A stretch of 64,000 nucleotides of DNA from Georgenia satyanarayanai (GCF_009193135.1 NZ_VUKC01000018.1:1-64000); one strand, 5' to 3'; positions 1 through 11,604 are shown, counted from the stretch's first letter. Made by a program: numbers and translations. The notes: generated by a model not told the origin, from the sequence alone.

Positions 1-387
1 GGCCGGAGCCGCCTCGGGCTCCGGCGCGGGGGCCGGGGCGGGTGCGCCCGGCTTGGGTGCCGCGGGGCGCTCCGCGGCGGCGGGTGCCGGACGCGCGGGG
101 GTGGGTGCCGGGGCGGCGGGTGCGGCCGGGGCCTTCTGCTCGGCAGGGGCCTGCGGCTCAGCGGTCTTGGCGGCGGGAGCCTTGGGCTTGACCGCCTTCT
201 TGGGTGCCGGCTTCTCCTCGGAGGCCGACGGTGCGGGAATGGCCTCCCGGAGGCGGCGCACGACGGGCGCCTCGACGGTGGACGAGGCCGACTTGACGAA
301 CTCGCCGAGCTCGCCGAGCTTGGCCAGAACCGTCTTGCTGTCGACGCCGAGCTCCTTGGCGAGCTCGTGGACGCGAAGCTTTGCCAC
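1..387 (-). CDS. infB: Translation initiation factor IF-2, N-terminal part (cut by window edge)
   Basis: IF-2 is the GTPase that places initiator tRNA on the 30S subunit. Only the first 129 codons are present. The start is the GTG at 387, which gives [15 protein letters not shown], the usual IF-2 N-terminal motif, behind a GGAGAA ribosome binding site. An overlapping ATG at 389 is in another frame. After the helical IF2-N domain (about residues 1-50) comes a long Ala/Pro/Lys-rich linker typical of actinobacterial IF-2. The G domain lies outside the window. It follows rimP-nusA-ylxR, the standard operon order. Confidence 0.95.
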   Translation of the reverse strand, partial: MAKLRVHELAKELGVDSKTVLAKLGELGEFVKSASSTVEAPVVRRLREAIPAPSASEEKPAPKKAVKPKAPAAKTAEPQAPAEQKAPAAPAAPAPTPARPAPAAAERPAAPKPGAPAPAPAPEPEAAPA

Positions 388-457
388 ATTTCTCCTGTCT
401 CGGCCCGCCCGGGACAGGGTGGGGCCGTGTTAGTGCTTGAAACTCATCGCTGGGTAC

Positions 458-817
458 TCATCGGGTGCCCATCGGCTTCCAACCCGCTTTCTTCGTCGAT
501 GACTCGTGCCGGCTCAGGTCTGACCCGGCGTTCTTCGTGCTGAACCACTCCGTGACGGCGGTGGTGTCCACCGGTCCTGCGGAGCGCAGGGCCCGGGGGA
601 TCGCCCGCCGGCGATCGGCGAGGTCCAGGCAGGCCCGGTCAGCGTGCAACCAGGCCCCCCGCCCGGGGGCGTCCGTCCGTTCGTCCACCACCGCGCGAGG
701 CGTGTGGGGAACGAGGACGACCCGCACGAGGGCGGACCGCGGGGCCCTGGCCCGGCATCCCACACAGGTGCGTACCTGTCCCTCGCCGGGAGGTGAGGGG
801 GAAGGAGGCGCTGTCAT
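458..817 (-). CDS. ylxR: YlxR family RNA-binding protein (DUF448)
   Basis: A 119-residue protein of the YlxR/DUF448 family, small nucleic-acid-binding proteins found between nusA and infB. The family signature [19 protein letters not shown] is at residues 15-33 and GRGAWLH at about 52-58. The C-terminal 25 residues are charged and probably disordered. Its position between nusA and infB supports the call. The exact role is unsettled; links to transcription regulation and RNase P have been proposed for homologues. Confidence 0.93.
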   Translation of the reverse strand: MTAPPSPSPPGEGQVRTCVGCRARAPRSALVRVVLVPHTPRAVVDERTDAPGRGAWLHADRACLDLADRRRAIPRALRSAGPVDTTAVTEWFSTKNAGSDLSRHESSTKKAGWKPMGTR

Positions 818-931
818 GGGAGTTCGGGCTGTGGCCCGTCGGGAAGTCTACCCCCACCCGCCCCTGCGGGACAGTGATGGGCACCGCGGCGGGGGGTGGT
901 GTGTTTGCTCACACGCCCCCGCCGAGGGTGC

Positions 932-1915
932 TCAGCCCTCGGCCTGCTCACCCTCGGTGTCGGAGTGGATGTCGATCCGCCAGCCGGTCAGGCGCGCGGC
1001 GAGCCGGGCGTTCTGGCCCTCCTTGCCGATGGCCAGGGACAGCTGGAAGTCGGGCACGACGACGCGTGCGGACCGCTCCTCGGCGTCGACCACCTCGACG
1101 CTCGTGACACGGGCGGGCGACAGCGCGTTGCCGACGAAGGTCGCGGCGTCCTCGCTGTAGTCGACGATGTCGATCTTCTCGCCGTCGAGCTCGCTCATGA
1201 CCGCCCGGACACGCTGGCCCATGGGGCCGATGCAGGCACCCTTGGCGTTGAGGCCGGGGACGGTGGAGGCGACGGCGATCTTCGTCCGGTGCCCGGCCTC
1301 GCGGGCCAGCGCCTTGATCTCGACGCTGCCGTCGGCGACCTCGGGGACCTCGAGGGCGAAGAGCTCGCGCACGAGGTTGGGGTGGGTGCGCGAGAGGGTG
1401 ACCGAGGGGCCCTTGGCGCCGCGCGCCACCTCCAGGACGTAGGCGCGCAGGCGGTCGCCGTGGCGGTAGGTCTCGGTGGGCACCTGCTCGTGGGCGGGCA
1501 GGACGGCCTCGAGCTCGCCGATGTCGACGAGGACGACGCGGGGGTCGCGGCCCTGCTGGACGACACCGGCGATGAGGGTCCCGGCGCGGTCGCGCAGCGA
1601 GCCCATGACCTGGTCGTCCTCGGCGTCGCGCAGCCGCTGGACGATGACGCTGCGGGCGGTGGCGGTGGCGATCCGGCCGAAGCCGCTGGGGGTGTCGTCG
1701 TACTCGCCGACGGCGTTGCCCTCCTCGTCGACCTCCGTCGCCATGACGGTGACGCGGCCGGTGCGGCGGTCCACCTCGACGCGGGCCCGCTCCGCGGCGC
1801 CCGGGGTGCGCTGGTAGGCGAGGAGGAGTGCCTCCTCGATCGCGCCGACCAGCACGTCGAGGCGGATCTCACGCTCGCTCTCGATCAGGCGCAGCGCGGT
1901 CATGTCGATGTCCAT
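932..1915 (-). CDS. nusA: Transcription elongation/termination factor NusA
   Basis: NusA binds RNA polymerase and nascent RNA and modulates pausing, termination and antitermination. The 327-residue product has the usual actinobacterial layout: an N-terminal polymerase-binding domain (1-125), an S1 domain (about 130-200) and two KH domains (200-325, including [20 protein letters not shown] and the second KH motif [18 protein letters not shown]). It lacks the acidic repeats of E. coli NusA, which is normal for this phylum. ATG start with GGAGGA just upstream, 9 nt after the rimP stop. A short hairpin (922-942) overlaps its stop codon. Confidence 0.97.
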   Translation of the reverse strand: MDIDMTALRLIESEREIRLDVLVGAIEEALLLAYQRTPGAAERARVEVDRRTGRVTVMATEVDEEGNAVGEYDDTPSGFGRIATATARSVIVQRLRDAEDDQVMGSLRDRAGTLIAGVVQQGRDPRVVLVDIGELEAVLPAHEQVPTETYRHGDRLRAYVLEVARGAKGPSVTLSRTHPNLVRELFALEVPEVADGSVEIKALAREAGHRTKIAVASTVPGLNAKGACIGPMGQRVRAVMSELDGEKIDIVDYSEDAATFVGNALSPARVTSVEVVDAEERSARVVVPDFQLSLAIGKEGQNARLAARLTGWRIDIHSDTEGEQAEG

Positions 1916-1924
1916 GTGTCCTCC

Positions 1925-2413
1925 TCAGCCCTCTGCGGCAGCGTCTGCCGCACGCCCCAGCTCGGGCTCGACGGTGCCCGAGGTGATGTCGGACAGCGCG
2001 ACGACCTGACGCGTGCCCTCAGTGTCGATGACCACGTCCGCGCCGTCGACCGCGAGCACACGTCCGCGCACGGCGCCGGACGTGGTGCGCAGTCGCACGA
2101 GTCGCCCCTCGGCACGGCGGTAGTGCCGTGCCGTCGTGAGCGGGCGCGTGACTCCGGGGGTGGAGACCTCCAGGGTGTACGCCCCGGCGACGACGTCGAC
2201 GTCGTCGAGGGTCGTGGAGACCTGGCGGGAGACGTCGGTGAGGAGGTCGGAGCCGACGCCACCGGGCCCGTCCGCGAGGTCGACGACGACCCGCACGACG
2301 CTGCGCCGGCCGGCCGCGCTCACGCTCACGTCCTCGAGGTACAGGCCGGCGTCGGTGACGACGGGCTCGAGGACGCGGCGCAGCTCGGCTGCGACGTCCG
2401 ACGGGCGTGCCAT
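1925..2413 (-). CDS. rimP: Ribosome maturation factor RimP
   Basis: RimP assists late assembly of the 30S subunit. The 162-residue protein has the N-terminal alpha/beta domain (LEDVSVSAAGRRSVVRVVVD) and the Sm-like C-terminal domain (TLEVSTPGVTRPLTTARHYR, residues about 82-101). The ATG at 2413 (MARPSDVAAEL) is preferred over an in-frame start 12 codons upstream because GGAGAG lies at the right distance. First gene of rimP-nusA-ylxR-infB. Confidence 0.95.
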   Translation of the reverse strand: MARPSDVAAELRRVLEPVVTDAGLYLEDVSVSAAGRRSVVRVVVDLADGPGGVGSDLLTDVSRQVSTTLDDVDVVAGAYTLEVSTPGVTRPLTTARHYRRAEGRLVRLRTTSGAVRGRVLAVDGADVVIDTEGTRQVVALSDITSGTVEPELGRAADAAAEG

Positions 2414-2474
2414 GGTGCTCTCCTGGGGGCTCGGCTGCGGAACTCCCACACCTTACCCGGGGCCCGGGCCCCTC

Positions 2475-3383
2475 TCAGGAGAGGCCCGGCAGGGCCGGGA
2501 GTGCGGTATCCCACGACCGCGCCTGCCCGGCGGCGTAGGTCGCGGCGTCGAGCACCGTCTCGCGGTCCTCGGCCGCGGTCCCGAGCAGCGCGACGTACGC
2601 GGCGACGACGTCGAGCTCGGCCGCGCCCGCCAGGGCACGTTCCGGCGTCGCCGTCCCCGCGATGTCGCCCACGTCGTAGGCGACCTCGCGCTCGTCCTCC
2701 TCGGGGGCGACGGCTCCGGCGACGAGCCCGAGCTGCTCGGCACGCGTGACCGCGGCCTCCCGCTGGGCGCCGCTGCTGCGGGCGGCGACGACCTCGAAGG
2801 CGTACCGGGCGGCGTCCACCGCGCGCGAGGTCTGCGGGTCGATCGTGCCGGGGGCCGGGGCCGGCTGCGGTGCGGCCGGGAGCCGCTCGGCCTCGACGGA
2901 CAGGGCGCGCGCCAGGTCGACGGCGAGCCAGGTGCGCGAGATCGCGACGGCGGCGAGCAGCCGGCCGAGCTCGCCGTCGTGGTCGAGCGCGTCCGCACGC
3001 GCGGCGGCGGCGCCCTCCTCGAGGAGGTCGAGGACCTGCTCGGGAGTCGCGGCCGGTGTGGGCGCGGGCGTGGCCGGGCCGTCCGGGTACGCCGTCGCCT
3101 CCGGGCCGGCGCCCGGCCACGGCTCCCAGACCCCACCGAGGGCCGCGTGGTGCTCGGCCGCCGCCGCCCGGACGGCGGCGAGCACCTCCCCCGCCTCCCC
3201 GCCGGTGGTCGCCGCACCGGCGGCCGCGCGCAGCTGCGCGGCCACCACGGCGGCGTCCTGGCGGGCCTGCTCCACGGCGTCGGCGGTGGGCACCTCGGGC
3301 GGCGGGGTCTCGAGGCGGAGCCCGCAGCCCGTGAGGGTGAGCGCGGCGAGGAGCGCGGCCGCCAGCGCGCGGCGCCCGGACAC
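2475..3383 (-). CDS. DUF4439 (ferritin-like) lipoprotein
   Basis: The 302-residue product starts with a lipoprotein signal: two arginines, a hydrophobic stretch and the lipobox LTGC with the lipidated Cys near residue 17. The C-terminal half (about 160-300) is an Ala-rich helical region matching DUF4439, a ferritin-like fold commonly encoded next to proS in actinobacteria. The middle is Pro/Ala-rich. The GTG at 3383 lies 9 nt after the proS stop, implying coupling. No catalytic residues are obvious; function unknown. Confidence 0.8.
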   Translation of the reverse strand: MSGRRALAAALLAALTLTGCGLRLETPPPEVPTADAVEQARQDAAVVAAQLRAAAGAATTGGEAGEVLAAVRAAAAEHHAALGGVWEPWPGAGPEATAYPDGPATPAPTPAATPEQVLDLLEEGAAAARADALDHDGELGRLLAAVAISRTWLAVDLARALSVEAERLPAAPQPAPAPGTIDPQTSRAVDAARYAFEVVAARSSGAQREAAVTRAEQLGLVAGAVAPEEDEREVAYDVGDIAGTATPERALAGAAELDVVAAYVALLGTAAEDRETVLDAATYAAGQARSWDTALPALPGLS

Positions 3384-3391
3384 GGTGACGG

Positions 3392-5182
3392 TCAGGCCCC
3401 GAGGGCGGACCGCACGGCCGACGCGACCGCGTCCACGGCCTCCCCGACGGGCAGCTCGCGCCGCTCCCCCGTGGCCCGCTCGCGCAGCTCGACCTTGCCC
3501 TCGGCGAGGCCGCGGCCGACGACGAGGACGAGCGGCACACCGAGCAGCTCGGAGTCGGCGAACTTCACGCCCGCGGACATCTTCGGACGGTCGTCGAGGA
3601 GCACCTCGATGCCCTGCGCGGTGAGCGCGGCGGCGATGCGCTCGGCCTCGGCGAAGACCTCGGGGTCCTTGCCGGTGGCGAGCAGGTGGACGTGGAAGGG
3701 GGCGAGGGACATCGGCCAGGCCAGTCCGGAGTCGTCGCACGTCGCCTCGGCGACGGCGGCGAGCGCGCGGCTGACACCGATGCCGTAGGAGCCCATCGTC
3801 ACCGTGACGGCCTTGCCGTTCTCGTCGAGGACCTTGAGGCCGAGCGCCTCCGCGTACTTGCGCCCCAGGGCGAAGACGTGGCCGATCTCGATGCCGCGGG
3901 CGAGCTCGAGCGGGCCCGAGCCGTCCGGCGCGGGGTCTCCGGCGCGGACCTCGGCGGCCTCGATCGTGCCGTCGGCGGTGAAGTCGCGGCCGGCGACGAG
4001 CCCGAAGACGTGCGTGCCGTCCTCGTTCGCGCCGGTGATCCAGCTCGTGCCGGGCACGACGCGAGGGTCGAGGAGGTAGCGCAGGGAGGTGCGGTCCTCG
4101 CCGTCGTCGCCGGCGTTGGGGCCGATGACGGCGGGACCGATGTAGCCCTTGACGAGCTCGGGCCGTGTGGCGAGCTGCTCGTCGGTGGCGGGCGCGACGA
4201 GGGTCGGCTCGAGGGCTCCCTCGAGCCGCTTGAGGTCGACCTCGCGGTCCCCGGGCAGGCCAACGACGACGAGCTCGTCGGTGCCGTCGGGGTGGGTGAG
4301 GGCGAGGACGACGTTCTTCAGCGTGTCCGCGGCCGTCCACGGCCGGTCGGGGCGCGGGTAGAGCGCGTTGGCCTGCTCCACGAGGGTGTCGATGGTCGTG
4401 GACCCGGGGGTGTCGCGCACCTGTGCCGGCGGCAGGTCGGTGGCGTCGAGGGGCTCGGGGACGGCGGTGAGCGCGGCCTCGACGTTGGCGGCGTACCCGC
4501 CGGGCGAGCGGACGAACGTGTCCTCGCCGGACGGCGTCGGGAAGAGGAACTCCTCGGAGCGGGACCCGCCCATGGCGCCGCTCGTCGCCGCGACGATGAC
4601 GTACTCCAGGCCCAGGCGGGTGAAGATCCGCTCGTAGGCCTCACGCTGGGCGCGGTAGGAGCGCTCGAGGCCGGCGTCGTCGATGTCGAAGGAGTAGGCG
4701 TCCTTCATGATGAACTCGCGCCCGCGCAGCAGGCCGGCGCGCGGACGCGCCTCATCGCGGTACTTCGTCTGGATCTGGAAGAGCGTGAGCGGCAGGTCCT
4801 TGTACGAGGAGTACAGGTCCTTGACGAGGAGGGTGAACATCTCCTCGTGGGTGGGGGCGAGGAGGTAGTCGTTCTCGCGGCGGTCCTGGAGGCGGAACAG
4901 GTTCGGTCCGTACTCGGTCCACCGGCCGGTGGCCTCGTAGGGCTCGCGCGGCAGCAGCGCCGGGAAGTGGACCTCCTGGGCGCCGGCGGCGGTCATCTCC
5001 TCGCGCACGACCTGCTCGATCTTGCCGAGGACCCGCAGGCCGAGCGGCAGCCAGGTGTAGATGCCGGGGGCGGCGCGGCGGATGTAGCCGGCTCGCACGA
5101 GCAGCCGGTGGCTCGGCAGCTCGGCGTCCACCGGGTCTTCACGCAGGGTTCGCAGGAACAGGGTCGACATCCGCATCAGCAC
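3392..5182 (-). CDS. proS: Prolyl-tRNA synthetase, bacterial type
   Basis: Charges tRNA-Pro. At 596 residues it is the bacterial class II form with an editing insertion between motifs 2 and 3. Visible are [19 protein letters not shown] near the N terminus, the motif 2 region [30 protein letters not shown], and the C-terminal anticodon-binding domain (about 490-596). Several alternative starts (GTG, then two ATGs within five codons) lie close together; the longest is given, though the ATG at 5170 ([12 protein letters not shown]) would fit homologues equally well. Confidence 0.96.
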   Translation of the reverse strand: MLMRMSTLFLRTLREDPVDAELPSHRLLVRAGYIRRAAPGIYTWLPLGLRVLGKIEQVVREEMTAAGAQEVHFPALLPREPYEATGRWTEYGPNLFRLQDRRENDYLLAPTHEEMFTLLVKDLYSSYKDLPLTLFQIQTKYRDEARPRAGLLRGREFIMKDAYSFDIDDAGLERSYRAQREAYERIFTRLGLEYVIVAATSGAMGGSRSEEFLFPTPSGEDTFVRSPGGYAANVEAALTAVPEPLDATDLPPAQVRDTPGSTTIDTLVEQANALYPRPDRPWTAADTLKNVVLALTHPDGTDELVVVGLPGDREVDLKRLEGALEPTLVAPATDEQLATRPELVKGYIGPAVIGPNAGDDGEDRTSLRYLLDPRVVPGTSWITGANEDGTHVFGLVAGRDFTADGTIEAAEVRAGDPAPDGSGPLELARGIEIGHVFALGRKYAEALGLKVLDENGKAVTVTMGSYGIGVSRALAAVAEATCDDSGLAWPMSLAPFHVHLLATGKDPEVFAEAERIAAALTAQGIEVLLDDRPKMSAGVKFADSELLGVPLVLVVGRGLAEGKVELRERATGERRELPVGEAVDAVASAVRSALGA

Positions 5183-5251
5183 GCCGGTCAGCGTATCGCC
5201 CCGCGGGCACGATCCAGCTCTCGGCGCGAGGAGGCGGGCGCCGGACCTCGC

Positions 5252-6118
5252 TCAGAACAGGACGGTGGCGTAGGTGCCGACCTGCTCGAAGCCGGTGCGG
5301 CGGTACGTCGCGATGGCGGGGGCGTTGTAGCCGTTGACGTACAGCGAGACCACCGGCGCGGTGCGGCGGCGCACGTCCTCGACGACGGCGGCCATCGCCG
5401 GTGCCGCGATGCCCTCGCCGCGGTGCTCGGGGTGCACCCACACGCCCTGGATCTGCGCGACGCCGAGCGCGCACGCGCCGACCTCCGCCTTGAAGACGAC
5501 GCGCCGGCCCTCGGGGGCCTCCTCGATGCGGACGTAGGACCGCTGCGTCGAGACGAGCTCGTGGACCCGCGCCGCGTAGGCACCACCGGAGGCGAGGGGC
5601 GAGTAGCCCACCTCCTCGGTGAACATCGCCACGCAGGCCGGGACGACGACGTCGAGGTCCTCCAGGCCGCTCAGCCGCACCCGCGCGTCGGGCTCGACGG
5701 CGGGGGTGTCGGAGATCGCCATCGAGGGCTGGTCGGCACGCACCTCGCGGGGAGGCAGCCACCGCGGACCGAGCCGGTCCCACAGCCCGAGCACCTGCTC
5801 GGCGGGGCCGACGATCGAGGAGGCCCGGCGTCCCCGCCCCCGGACGTGGTCGGCGACGGCGTCGAGGAGCTCCGGCTCGTCGACCGCGACCGGGACGAGG
5901 TTGGCCCCGGACCAGCACAGGGCGCGCAGCTCACCCTCGCGCCACACGCCGAGGAGCTCGGCGCCGGGCAGCCGGCGCCGGCCCAGCATCTCGACCTGGA
6001 CGGCGGCGAGGACGTTGCCGACGGGGTCGGCGGCGCACAGCCCGAGGGCGGCCTCCCGGTCCTCGTCCCGCAGGGGACGGACCCGCGGGCCCACGGGGTG
6101 GAGCCACCTGCCCAGCAC
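5252..6118 (-). CDS. DUF4081 plus GNAT N-acetyltransferase
   Basis: A 288-residue two-domain protein. The N-terminal half (1-135) matches the DUF4081 GNAT-like domain; the C-terminal half is a GNAT fold with the acetyl-CoA loop VHPEHRGEGIAAPAM (about 226-240) and the terminal NAPAIATYRRTGFEQVGTY. The GTG start at 6118 is 11 nt after the ispG stop with GCGGAG upstream, so it probably shares that transcript. This protein next to ispG is a common actinobacterial arrangement. Substrate unknown. Confidence 0.88.
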   Translation of the reverse strand: MLGRWLHPVGPRVRPLRDEDREAALGLCAADPVGNVLAAVQVEMLGRRRLPGAELLGVWREGELRALCWSGANLVPVAVDEPELLDAVADHVRGRGRRASSIVGPAEQVLGLWDRLGPRWLPPREVRADQPSMAISDTPAVEPDARVRLSGLEDLDVVVPACVAMFTEEVGYSPLASGGAYAARVHELVSTQRSYVRIEEAPEGRRVVFKAEVGACALGVAQIQGVWVHPEHRGEGIAAPAMAAVVEDVRRRTAPVVSLYVNGYNAPAIATYRRTGFEQVGTYATVLF

Positions 6119-6129
6119 CCGGGCTCCGC

Positions 6130-7293
<1,164 letters not shown>

Positions 7294-7332
7294 CTCGTCA
7301 GTATCCCCCACGGCGCCGCCTGTGTGCACGGC

Positions 7333-8646
7333 TCAGCCGGTGAGGGTGACCGGCCGCACGATGTCGGCGTAGGCGAGGAGCAGGCTCATGCCCACCATCG
7401 CGATGACGACGACGTAGGTGAGGGGCAGCATCCGCGCGACGTCCACGGGGCCGGGGTCCGGGCGTCCCCGCCAGGTCGCGACCCGGCGGCGCAGGCCCTC
7501 CCACAGCGCGCCGGCGATGTGGCCGCCGTCGAGCGGGAGCAGCGGGATGAGGTTGAAGACGAACAGCGCGAGGTTGAGGGAGGCGAGCAGGCCGAGCAGG
7601 TCCGCCGTCCGTTCGACGACGCCGTAGCGCTCGCTGTCGATGGAGGCGATCTCCCCGGCGAAGCGGCCCACGCCGACGAGCCCGACGACGCCGGGGTCGC
7701 GCTCCTCCTCACCGAAGGCCGCCTGGGCGACGTCGACGAGCCGCTGCGGGAGCGTGAGGACGACGGTGACGGTCGCGCCCACCGCCTCGACGACCCTCCC
7801 GGGCACGGCGGTGACCGGCTGTGGGACGAGCTCGGCGACCGGACCGATCCCGACGAAGGGCTGCGGCTCGGTCACCGGCTCACCGGCGTCGTCGGTGCGG
7901 ACCTCGCCGTCGACGACGACGGGCCGCTCGCTCATCACGGGCGTGACCGTGACCGTGCGCTCCTGCCCGTCCCGCTCGACGACGACGGTGGCCGGGCTGG
8001 GTCCGGACGCGGCGATGGCCGCGCGCACGTCGTCCCACGACACGACCGGCCGTCCGCCCCACGACAGGACGGTGTCGCCCGGCTGGAGGCCGGCGACGGC
8101 GCCGGGAGCGGCGGGGTCGGTCCCGGCGCACTCGGTGGCCGCGGGGTCGGCCGGCAGGCACTCCTGGACGTTGCCGAGCGTGGCGGTGTAGGCGGGCACC
8201 CCCACGCCGACGAGCACGACGGAGAGGAGGACGACGGCGATGAGGAGGTTCATCACCGGCCCGCCGAGCATGACGACGAGCTTCTTCGGCACGCTGAGGG
8301 AGGAGAAGGTGCGGTGCTCCTCGCCGGGACCGACCTCCGCCAGGGCGAACTCGCGCGCCTCCTCGACGAGGGTGGCGCGCCCGTCACGACGGCGCCGCAC
8401 GGGCCGGTCCGTGCGTGCGGGCGGGTACATGCCCACCATCCGCACGTAGCCGCCGAGCGGCACGGCCTTGACGCCGTACTCGGTCTCCCCGCGCCGGCGC
8501 GACCACAGGGTGGGGCCGAACCCGACGAAGTACTCGGTGACCTTGACGCCGAAGCGCTTGGCGGGCAGGAGGTGCCCGACCTCGTGAAGGGCGATGGAGA
8601 CGACGAGCCCGACGACGAGCACGAGGACGCCGACGAGGAAACTCAT
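7333..8646 (-). CDS. rip1: Site-2 protease (RIP metalloprotease, RseP/Rip1 family)
   Basis: Integral membrane zinc protease that cleaves substrates, such as anti-sigma factors, within the membrane. The 437-residue protein has the zinc motif HEVGH (about 21-25) in the first membrane helix, a second helix after MLGGPVMNLLIAV, a central PDZ domain (GLQPGDTVLSWGGRPV), and the third zinc ligand in NLIPLLPLDGGH. The ATG at 8646 overlaps the dxr stop as ATGA, so the two are translationally coupled. Mycobacterial Rip1 controls envelope functions; that role here is inferred. Confidence 0.95.
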   Translation of the reverse strand: MSFLVGVLVLVVGLVVSIALHEVGHLLPAKRFGVKVTEYFVGFGPTLWSRRRGETEYGVKAVPLGGYVRMVGMYPPARTDRPVRRRRDGRATLVEEAREFALAEVGPGEEHRTFSSLSVPKKLVVMLGGPVMNLLIAVVLLSVVLVGVGVPAYTATLGNVQECLPADPAATECAGTDPAAPGAVAGLQPGDTVLSWGGRPVVSWDDVRAAIAASGPSPATVVVERDGQERTVTVTPVMSERPVVVDGEVRTDDAGEPVTEPQPFVGIGPVAELVPQPVTAVPGRVVEAVGATVTVVLTLPQRLVDVAQAAFGEEERDPGVVGLVGVGRFAGEIASIDSERYGVVERTADLLGLLASLNLALFVFNLIPLLPLDGGHIAGALWEGLRRRVATWRGRPDPGPVDVARMLPLTYVVVIAMVGMSLLLAYADIVRPVTLTG

Positions 8647-9818
8647 CGCGCGCCTGCCAGCGCCCGGGCGCGGTGCCGGGCCCAGGCCTCGGCGGCGTGG
8701 ACGGTCGCGAGGTCGAGGCGCTCGGCGGGGACGCCGTCGTGCTCGGCGAGGACCTGCTCGAGGATGTCGGTGATGGCGAGGAAGCCGAGGCGCCCGTCGA
8801 GGAACGCGGCGACGCACTCCTCGTTGGCGGCGTTGAGGACGGCCGGGTGGGTGGCCGAGGCGGCGGCCGCGTGGCGCGCCAGGCGCACGCCGCGGAAGGT
8901 GTCCTCGTCCAGCGGCTCGAAGGTCCAGCTCGTCGCCTCGTCCCAGCGGCACGGGGCGACGGCGCGCTGGGGGCGGGCGGGCCAGGACAGCGCGAGCGCG
9001 ATGGGCAGGCGCATGTCGGGCGGGGAGGCCTGCGCGATCGTCGAGCCGTCGACGAACTCGACCATCGAGTGGACGACCGACTGCGGGTGGACGACGACGG
9101 TGATGTCCTCCACGGCGACGTCGAAGAGGAGGTGGGCCTCGATGAGCTCCAGGCCCTTGTTGACGAGGGTGGCGGAGTTGACGGTGACAACCGGACCCAT
9201 GGCCCACGTGGGGTGGTCCAGCGCCTGGGCGGCGGTCACCTCGGCGAGCTCCTCCCGGCGGCGGCCGCGGAAGGGACCACCGGAGGCGGTGAGGACGAGG
9301 CGGGCGACCTCGGCGTGCGCGCCGGAGCGCAGCGCCTGGGCCATCGCGGAGTGCTCGGAGTCGACGGGGACGATCTGGTCGGGCCGCTGCCGCGCGGCGC
9401 GGACGAGTGCGCCGCCGACGACGAGCGACTCCTTGTTCGCCAGCGCCAGGCTCGACCCGGCGGCGAGAGCCGCGAGGGTGGGCTCCAGGCCGACGGAGCC
9501 GGTGACGCCGTTGAGGACGACGTCGCTGCCCGCGCCGGCGAGCTCGGTCGCGGCCCCCTCCCCGACGAGCACCTCGAGCGGCGGCGTCCGCACGCCGCGC
9601 TCCGCCGCGACGGCGGCGACGGCGTCTCGCACGTCCGCGGCGCTGGCGTGGGACACGGCGACGAGCGGCACGTCGTGGTCGAGGACCTGCTCGGCGAGCA
9701 GCCGCAGGTTCGCCCCGCCGGCCGCGAGTGCGGCGACCTCGTAGCCGCCGCGGGAGACGACCTCGAGGGCCTGCGTCCCGATCGAGCCCGTCGAGCCGAG
9801 CAGCGTGAGCGTGGTCAT
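8643..9818 (-). CDS. dxr: 1-deoxy-D-xylulose 5-phosphate reductoisomerase
   Basis: First committed step of the MEP isoprenoid pathway: NADPH-dependent conversion of DXP to MEP. The 391-residue protein starts TLTLLGSTGSIGTQALEVV (NADPH-binding loop GSTGSIG), has NKESLVVGG, the metal-binding VDSEHSAMAQAL, and the flexible-loop region LTASGGPFRG. The start overlaps the preceding stop (ATGA), and its own stop overlaps the rip1 start the same way. Confidence 0.97.
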   Translation of the reverse strand: MTTLTLLGSTGSIGTQALEVVSRGGYEVAALAAGGANLRLLAEQVLDHDVPLVAVSHASAADVRDAVAAVAAERGVRTPPLEVLVGEGAATELAGAGSDVVLNGVTGSVGLEPTLAALAAGSSLALANKESLVVGGALVRAARQRPDQIVPVDSEHSAMAQALRSGAHAEVARLVLTASGGPFRGRRREELAEVTAAQALDHPTWAMGPVVTVNSATLVNKGLELIEAHLLFDVAVEDITVVVHPQSVVHSMVEFVDGSTIAQASPPDMRLPIALALSWPARPQRAVAPCRWDEATSWTFEPLDEDTFRGVRLARHAAAASATHPAVLNAANEECVAAFLDGRLGFLAITDILEQVLAEHDGVPAERLDLATVHAAEAWARHRARALAGAR

Positions 9819-10372
9819 TCGACGGCCAGGAGGACCTCGACGGCGCGGTCGAGGTAGGCGTCGACGACACCCTCGGCGTAGGCCTTGTCGCGACGGGCGG
9901 AGGGGAAGGTGACGGTGCGGATCTCGGCGGCGGTGAGGTCGCCGTCGGCGTCGAAGTAGGCGACGAGCCGGTCCATGAGGTCGTCGACGACGTCGCGGTC
10001 GTAGCCACGGCCGCTCTCGGGTGGCGCGAAGCGCTCCCCCGCCGGGCGGACGAGACGCGGGTAGAGCGTCGTGGCGCGCTCGGCGATGCGGTCCATCCAC
10101 GCCTGCTGCCCGTGGGCGGCGACGAAGGCGTCACGGCGCCGCTGGACGAGAGCCGCCTCGAGGCGGTCGAGCGCCGAGTCGACCGAGCCGGTCGCGTACC
10201 CGGACCGCACGAGGTCGAAGGCCACCTGGCGCACGTCGGTCTCGGTGAGGGCGCCGTCGTTCCCGGCGCGTCCCGCCTCGTAGGCCTGGCGGGCACGGGT
10301 GAAGAACTCCTCGACCTGCTCGCGGTCGTACCCCGTGCTCATCCGCCCCACGACCGGGAACAGCGTGCTCAT
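9815..10372 (-). CDS. DivIVA-domain repeat protein
   Basis: A 185-residue protein with two degenerate copies of the DivIVA domain. Copy 1 (about 1-90) has [20 protein letters not shown] followed by [20 protein letters not shown]; copy 2 (about 108-180) has [17 protein letters not shown] and [22 protein letters not shown]. The pattern Gly-Tyr-Asp-Arg, then a short acidic linker, then an inverted helix is repeated. DivIVA proteins usually act at cell poles or septa, but this one lacks a long coiled coil. ATGA overlaps join it to rlmN and dxr. Confidence 0.8.
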   Translation of the reverse strand: MSTLFPVVGRMSTGYDREQVEEFFTRARQAYEAGRAGNDGALTETDVRQVAFDLVRSGYATGSVDSALDRLEAALVQRRRDAFVAAHGQQAWMDRIAERATTLYPRLVRPAGERFAPPESGRGYDRDVVDDLMDRLVAYFDADGDLTAAEIRTVTFPSARRDKAYAEGVVDAYLDRAVEVLLAVE

Positions 10373-11571
10373 CGCGTGGGCTCCTTCACCTCGGGGACAC
10401 CGACCTTGGGCGCCGCGGTGGCGAGCTGCTCGGCGGCGAGCTGGCCGCAGGCGCCGTCGATGTCGCTGCCGCGGGTGTCGCGGACCGTCGTCGGGATCCC
10501 GGCCCTGCGCAGGGTCCGGACGAAGGTGTCCTCGACGTCCGGGTCCGAGGCGGTCCACTTGGAGCCCGGCGTCGGGTTGAGCGGGATCGGGTTGACGTGG
10601 ATCCAGCCCTTGCCGCGGGCGAGGAGCTCGTCGGCGAGGAGCTGGGCGCGCCACTGGTGGTCGTTGATGTCGCGGATGAGCGCGTACTCGATGCTCACGC
10701 GGCGCCCGGTGGCGTCGAAGTAGCGGCGGGCGGAGTCGAGCAGCTCACCGACCTTCCAGCGGGAGTTGATCGGGATGAGCTCGTCGCGCAGACCGTCGTC
10801 TGGGGCGTGGAGGGACACGGCCAGCGTCACCGGCAGCCCCTCCTTGGCGAGCTTGTCGATGGCCGGGACGAGCCCGACCGTCGAGACGGTCACGTTGCGG
10901 GCGGACAGCCCGAAGCCCGCGGGGCTGGGCTCGACCATCCGGCGCACCGCGTTGATGACGGCGCGGTAGTTCGCCAGCGGCTCGCCCATCCCCATGAAGA
11001 CGACGTTGGTGAGGCGGGTGGGGCCGCCGGTGAGCAGGCCGTCCCGGCAGGCCGCGGCCGCGACGCGCACCTGCTCGACGATCTCCGCCGTCGAGAGGTT
11101 GCGGGTCAGGCCCTGCTGGCCGGTGGCGCAGAACGGGCAGGCCATGCCGCAGCCCGCCTGGGAGGACACGCACAGGGTGGCGCGCTCGGAGTAGCGCATG
11201 AGGACGGACTCGACCTTGGCGCCGTCGAAGAGGCTCCACAGCGCCTTGCGGGTGGCCCCGGCGTCGGCCTGGAGCGTGTGGACCTCGGTGAGCAGCTCGG
11301 GCAGGAGCTCGTTGACGAGCTCGTCGCGGCCGCTGGCCGGCAGGTCGCTCATCGCGGCGTCGTCGCGGGTGAGGTGGCTGAAGTAGTGGCGCGAGAGCTG
11401 GTCGGCCCGGAAGGCGGGCAGGTCCTTCTCGCGCAGCACCGCCGCGCGGTCCTCGCGGGTGAGGTCGGCCAGGTGGCGCGGGGGCTTGCCGCGGCGGCGC
11501 GCGGTGAAGGTCAGCTGGGGCCGCTCACCGGCAGCGCCTGGCGTCGGAGGGAGGGGTGCAGTCGTCGACAT
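10369..11571 (-). CDS. rlmN: 23S rRNA (A2503-C2)/tRNA A37 methyltransferase RlmN
   Basis: Radical SAM enzyme that methylates C2 of A2503 in 23S rRNA and of A37 in some tRNAs. The 400-residue protein has the cluster motif CGMACPFC (CxxxCxxC), the GMGEPLANY motif, and near the C terminus [16 protein letters not shown], which holds the second catalytic Cys. This length and these motifs fit RlmN rather than Cfr. Its stop overlaps the start of the DivIVA repeat gene. Confidence 0.97.
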   Translation of the reverse strand: MSTTAPLPPTPGAAGERPQLTFTARRRGKPPRHLADLTREDRAAVLREKDLPAFRADQLSRHYFSHLTRDDAAMSDLPASGRDELVNELLPELLTEVHTLQADAGATRKALWSLFDGAKVESVLMRYSERATLCVSSQAGCGMACPFCATGQQGLTRNLSTAEIVEQVRVAAAACRDGLLTGGPTRLTNVVFMGMGEPLANYRAVINAVRRMVEPSPAGFGLSARNVTVSTVGLVPAIDKLAKEGLPVTLAVSLHAPDDGLRDELIPINSRWKVGELLDSARRYFDATGRRVSIEYALIRDINDHQWRAQLLADELLARGKGWIHVNPIPLNPTPGSKWTASDPDVEDTFVRTLRRAGIPTTVRDTRGSDIDGACGQLAAEQLATAAPKVGVPEVKEPTR

Positions 11572-11604
11572 GTCGCTGCCGATTGTTCCAGATGTTCCTG
11601 GGAG

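Noticed and set aside
922-942. Hairpin CCGAGGG/CCCTCGG at the nusA stop as terminator
   Set aside because: Only 7 bp, overlaps the stop codon and has no U-run; rimP-nusA-ylxR-infB is normally co-transcribed.
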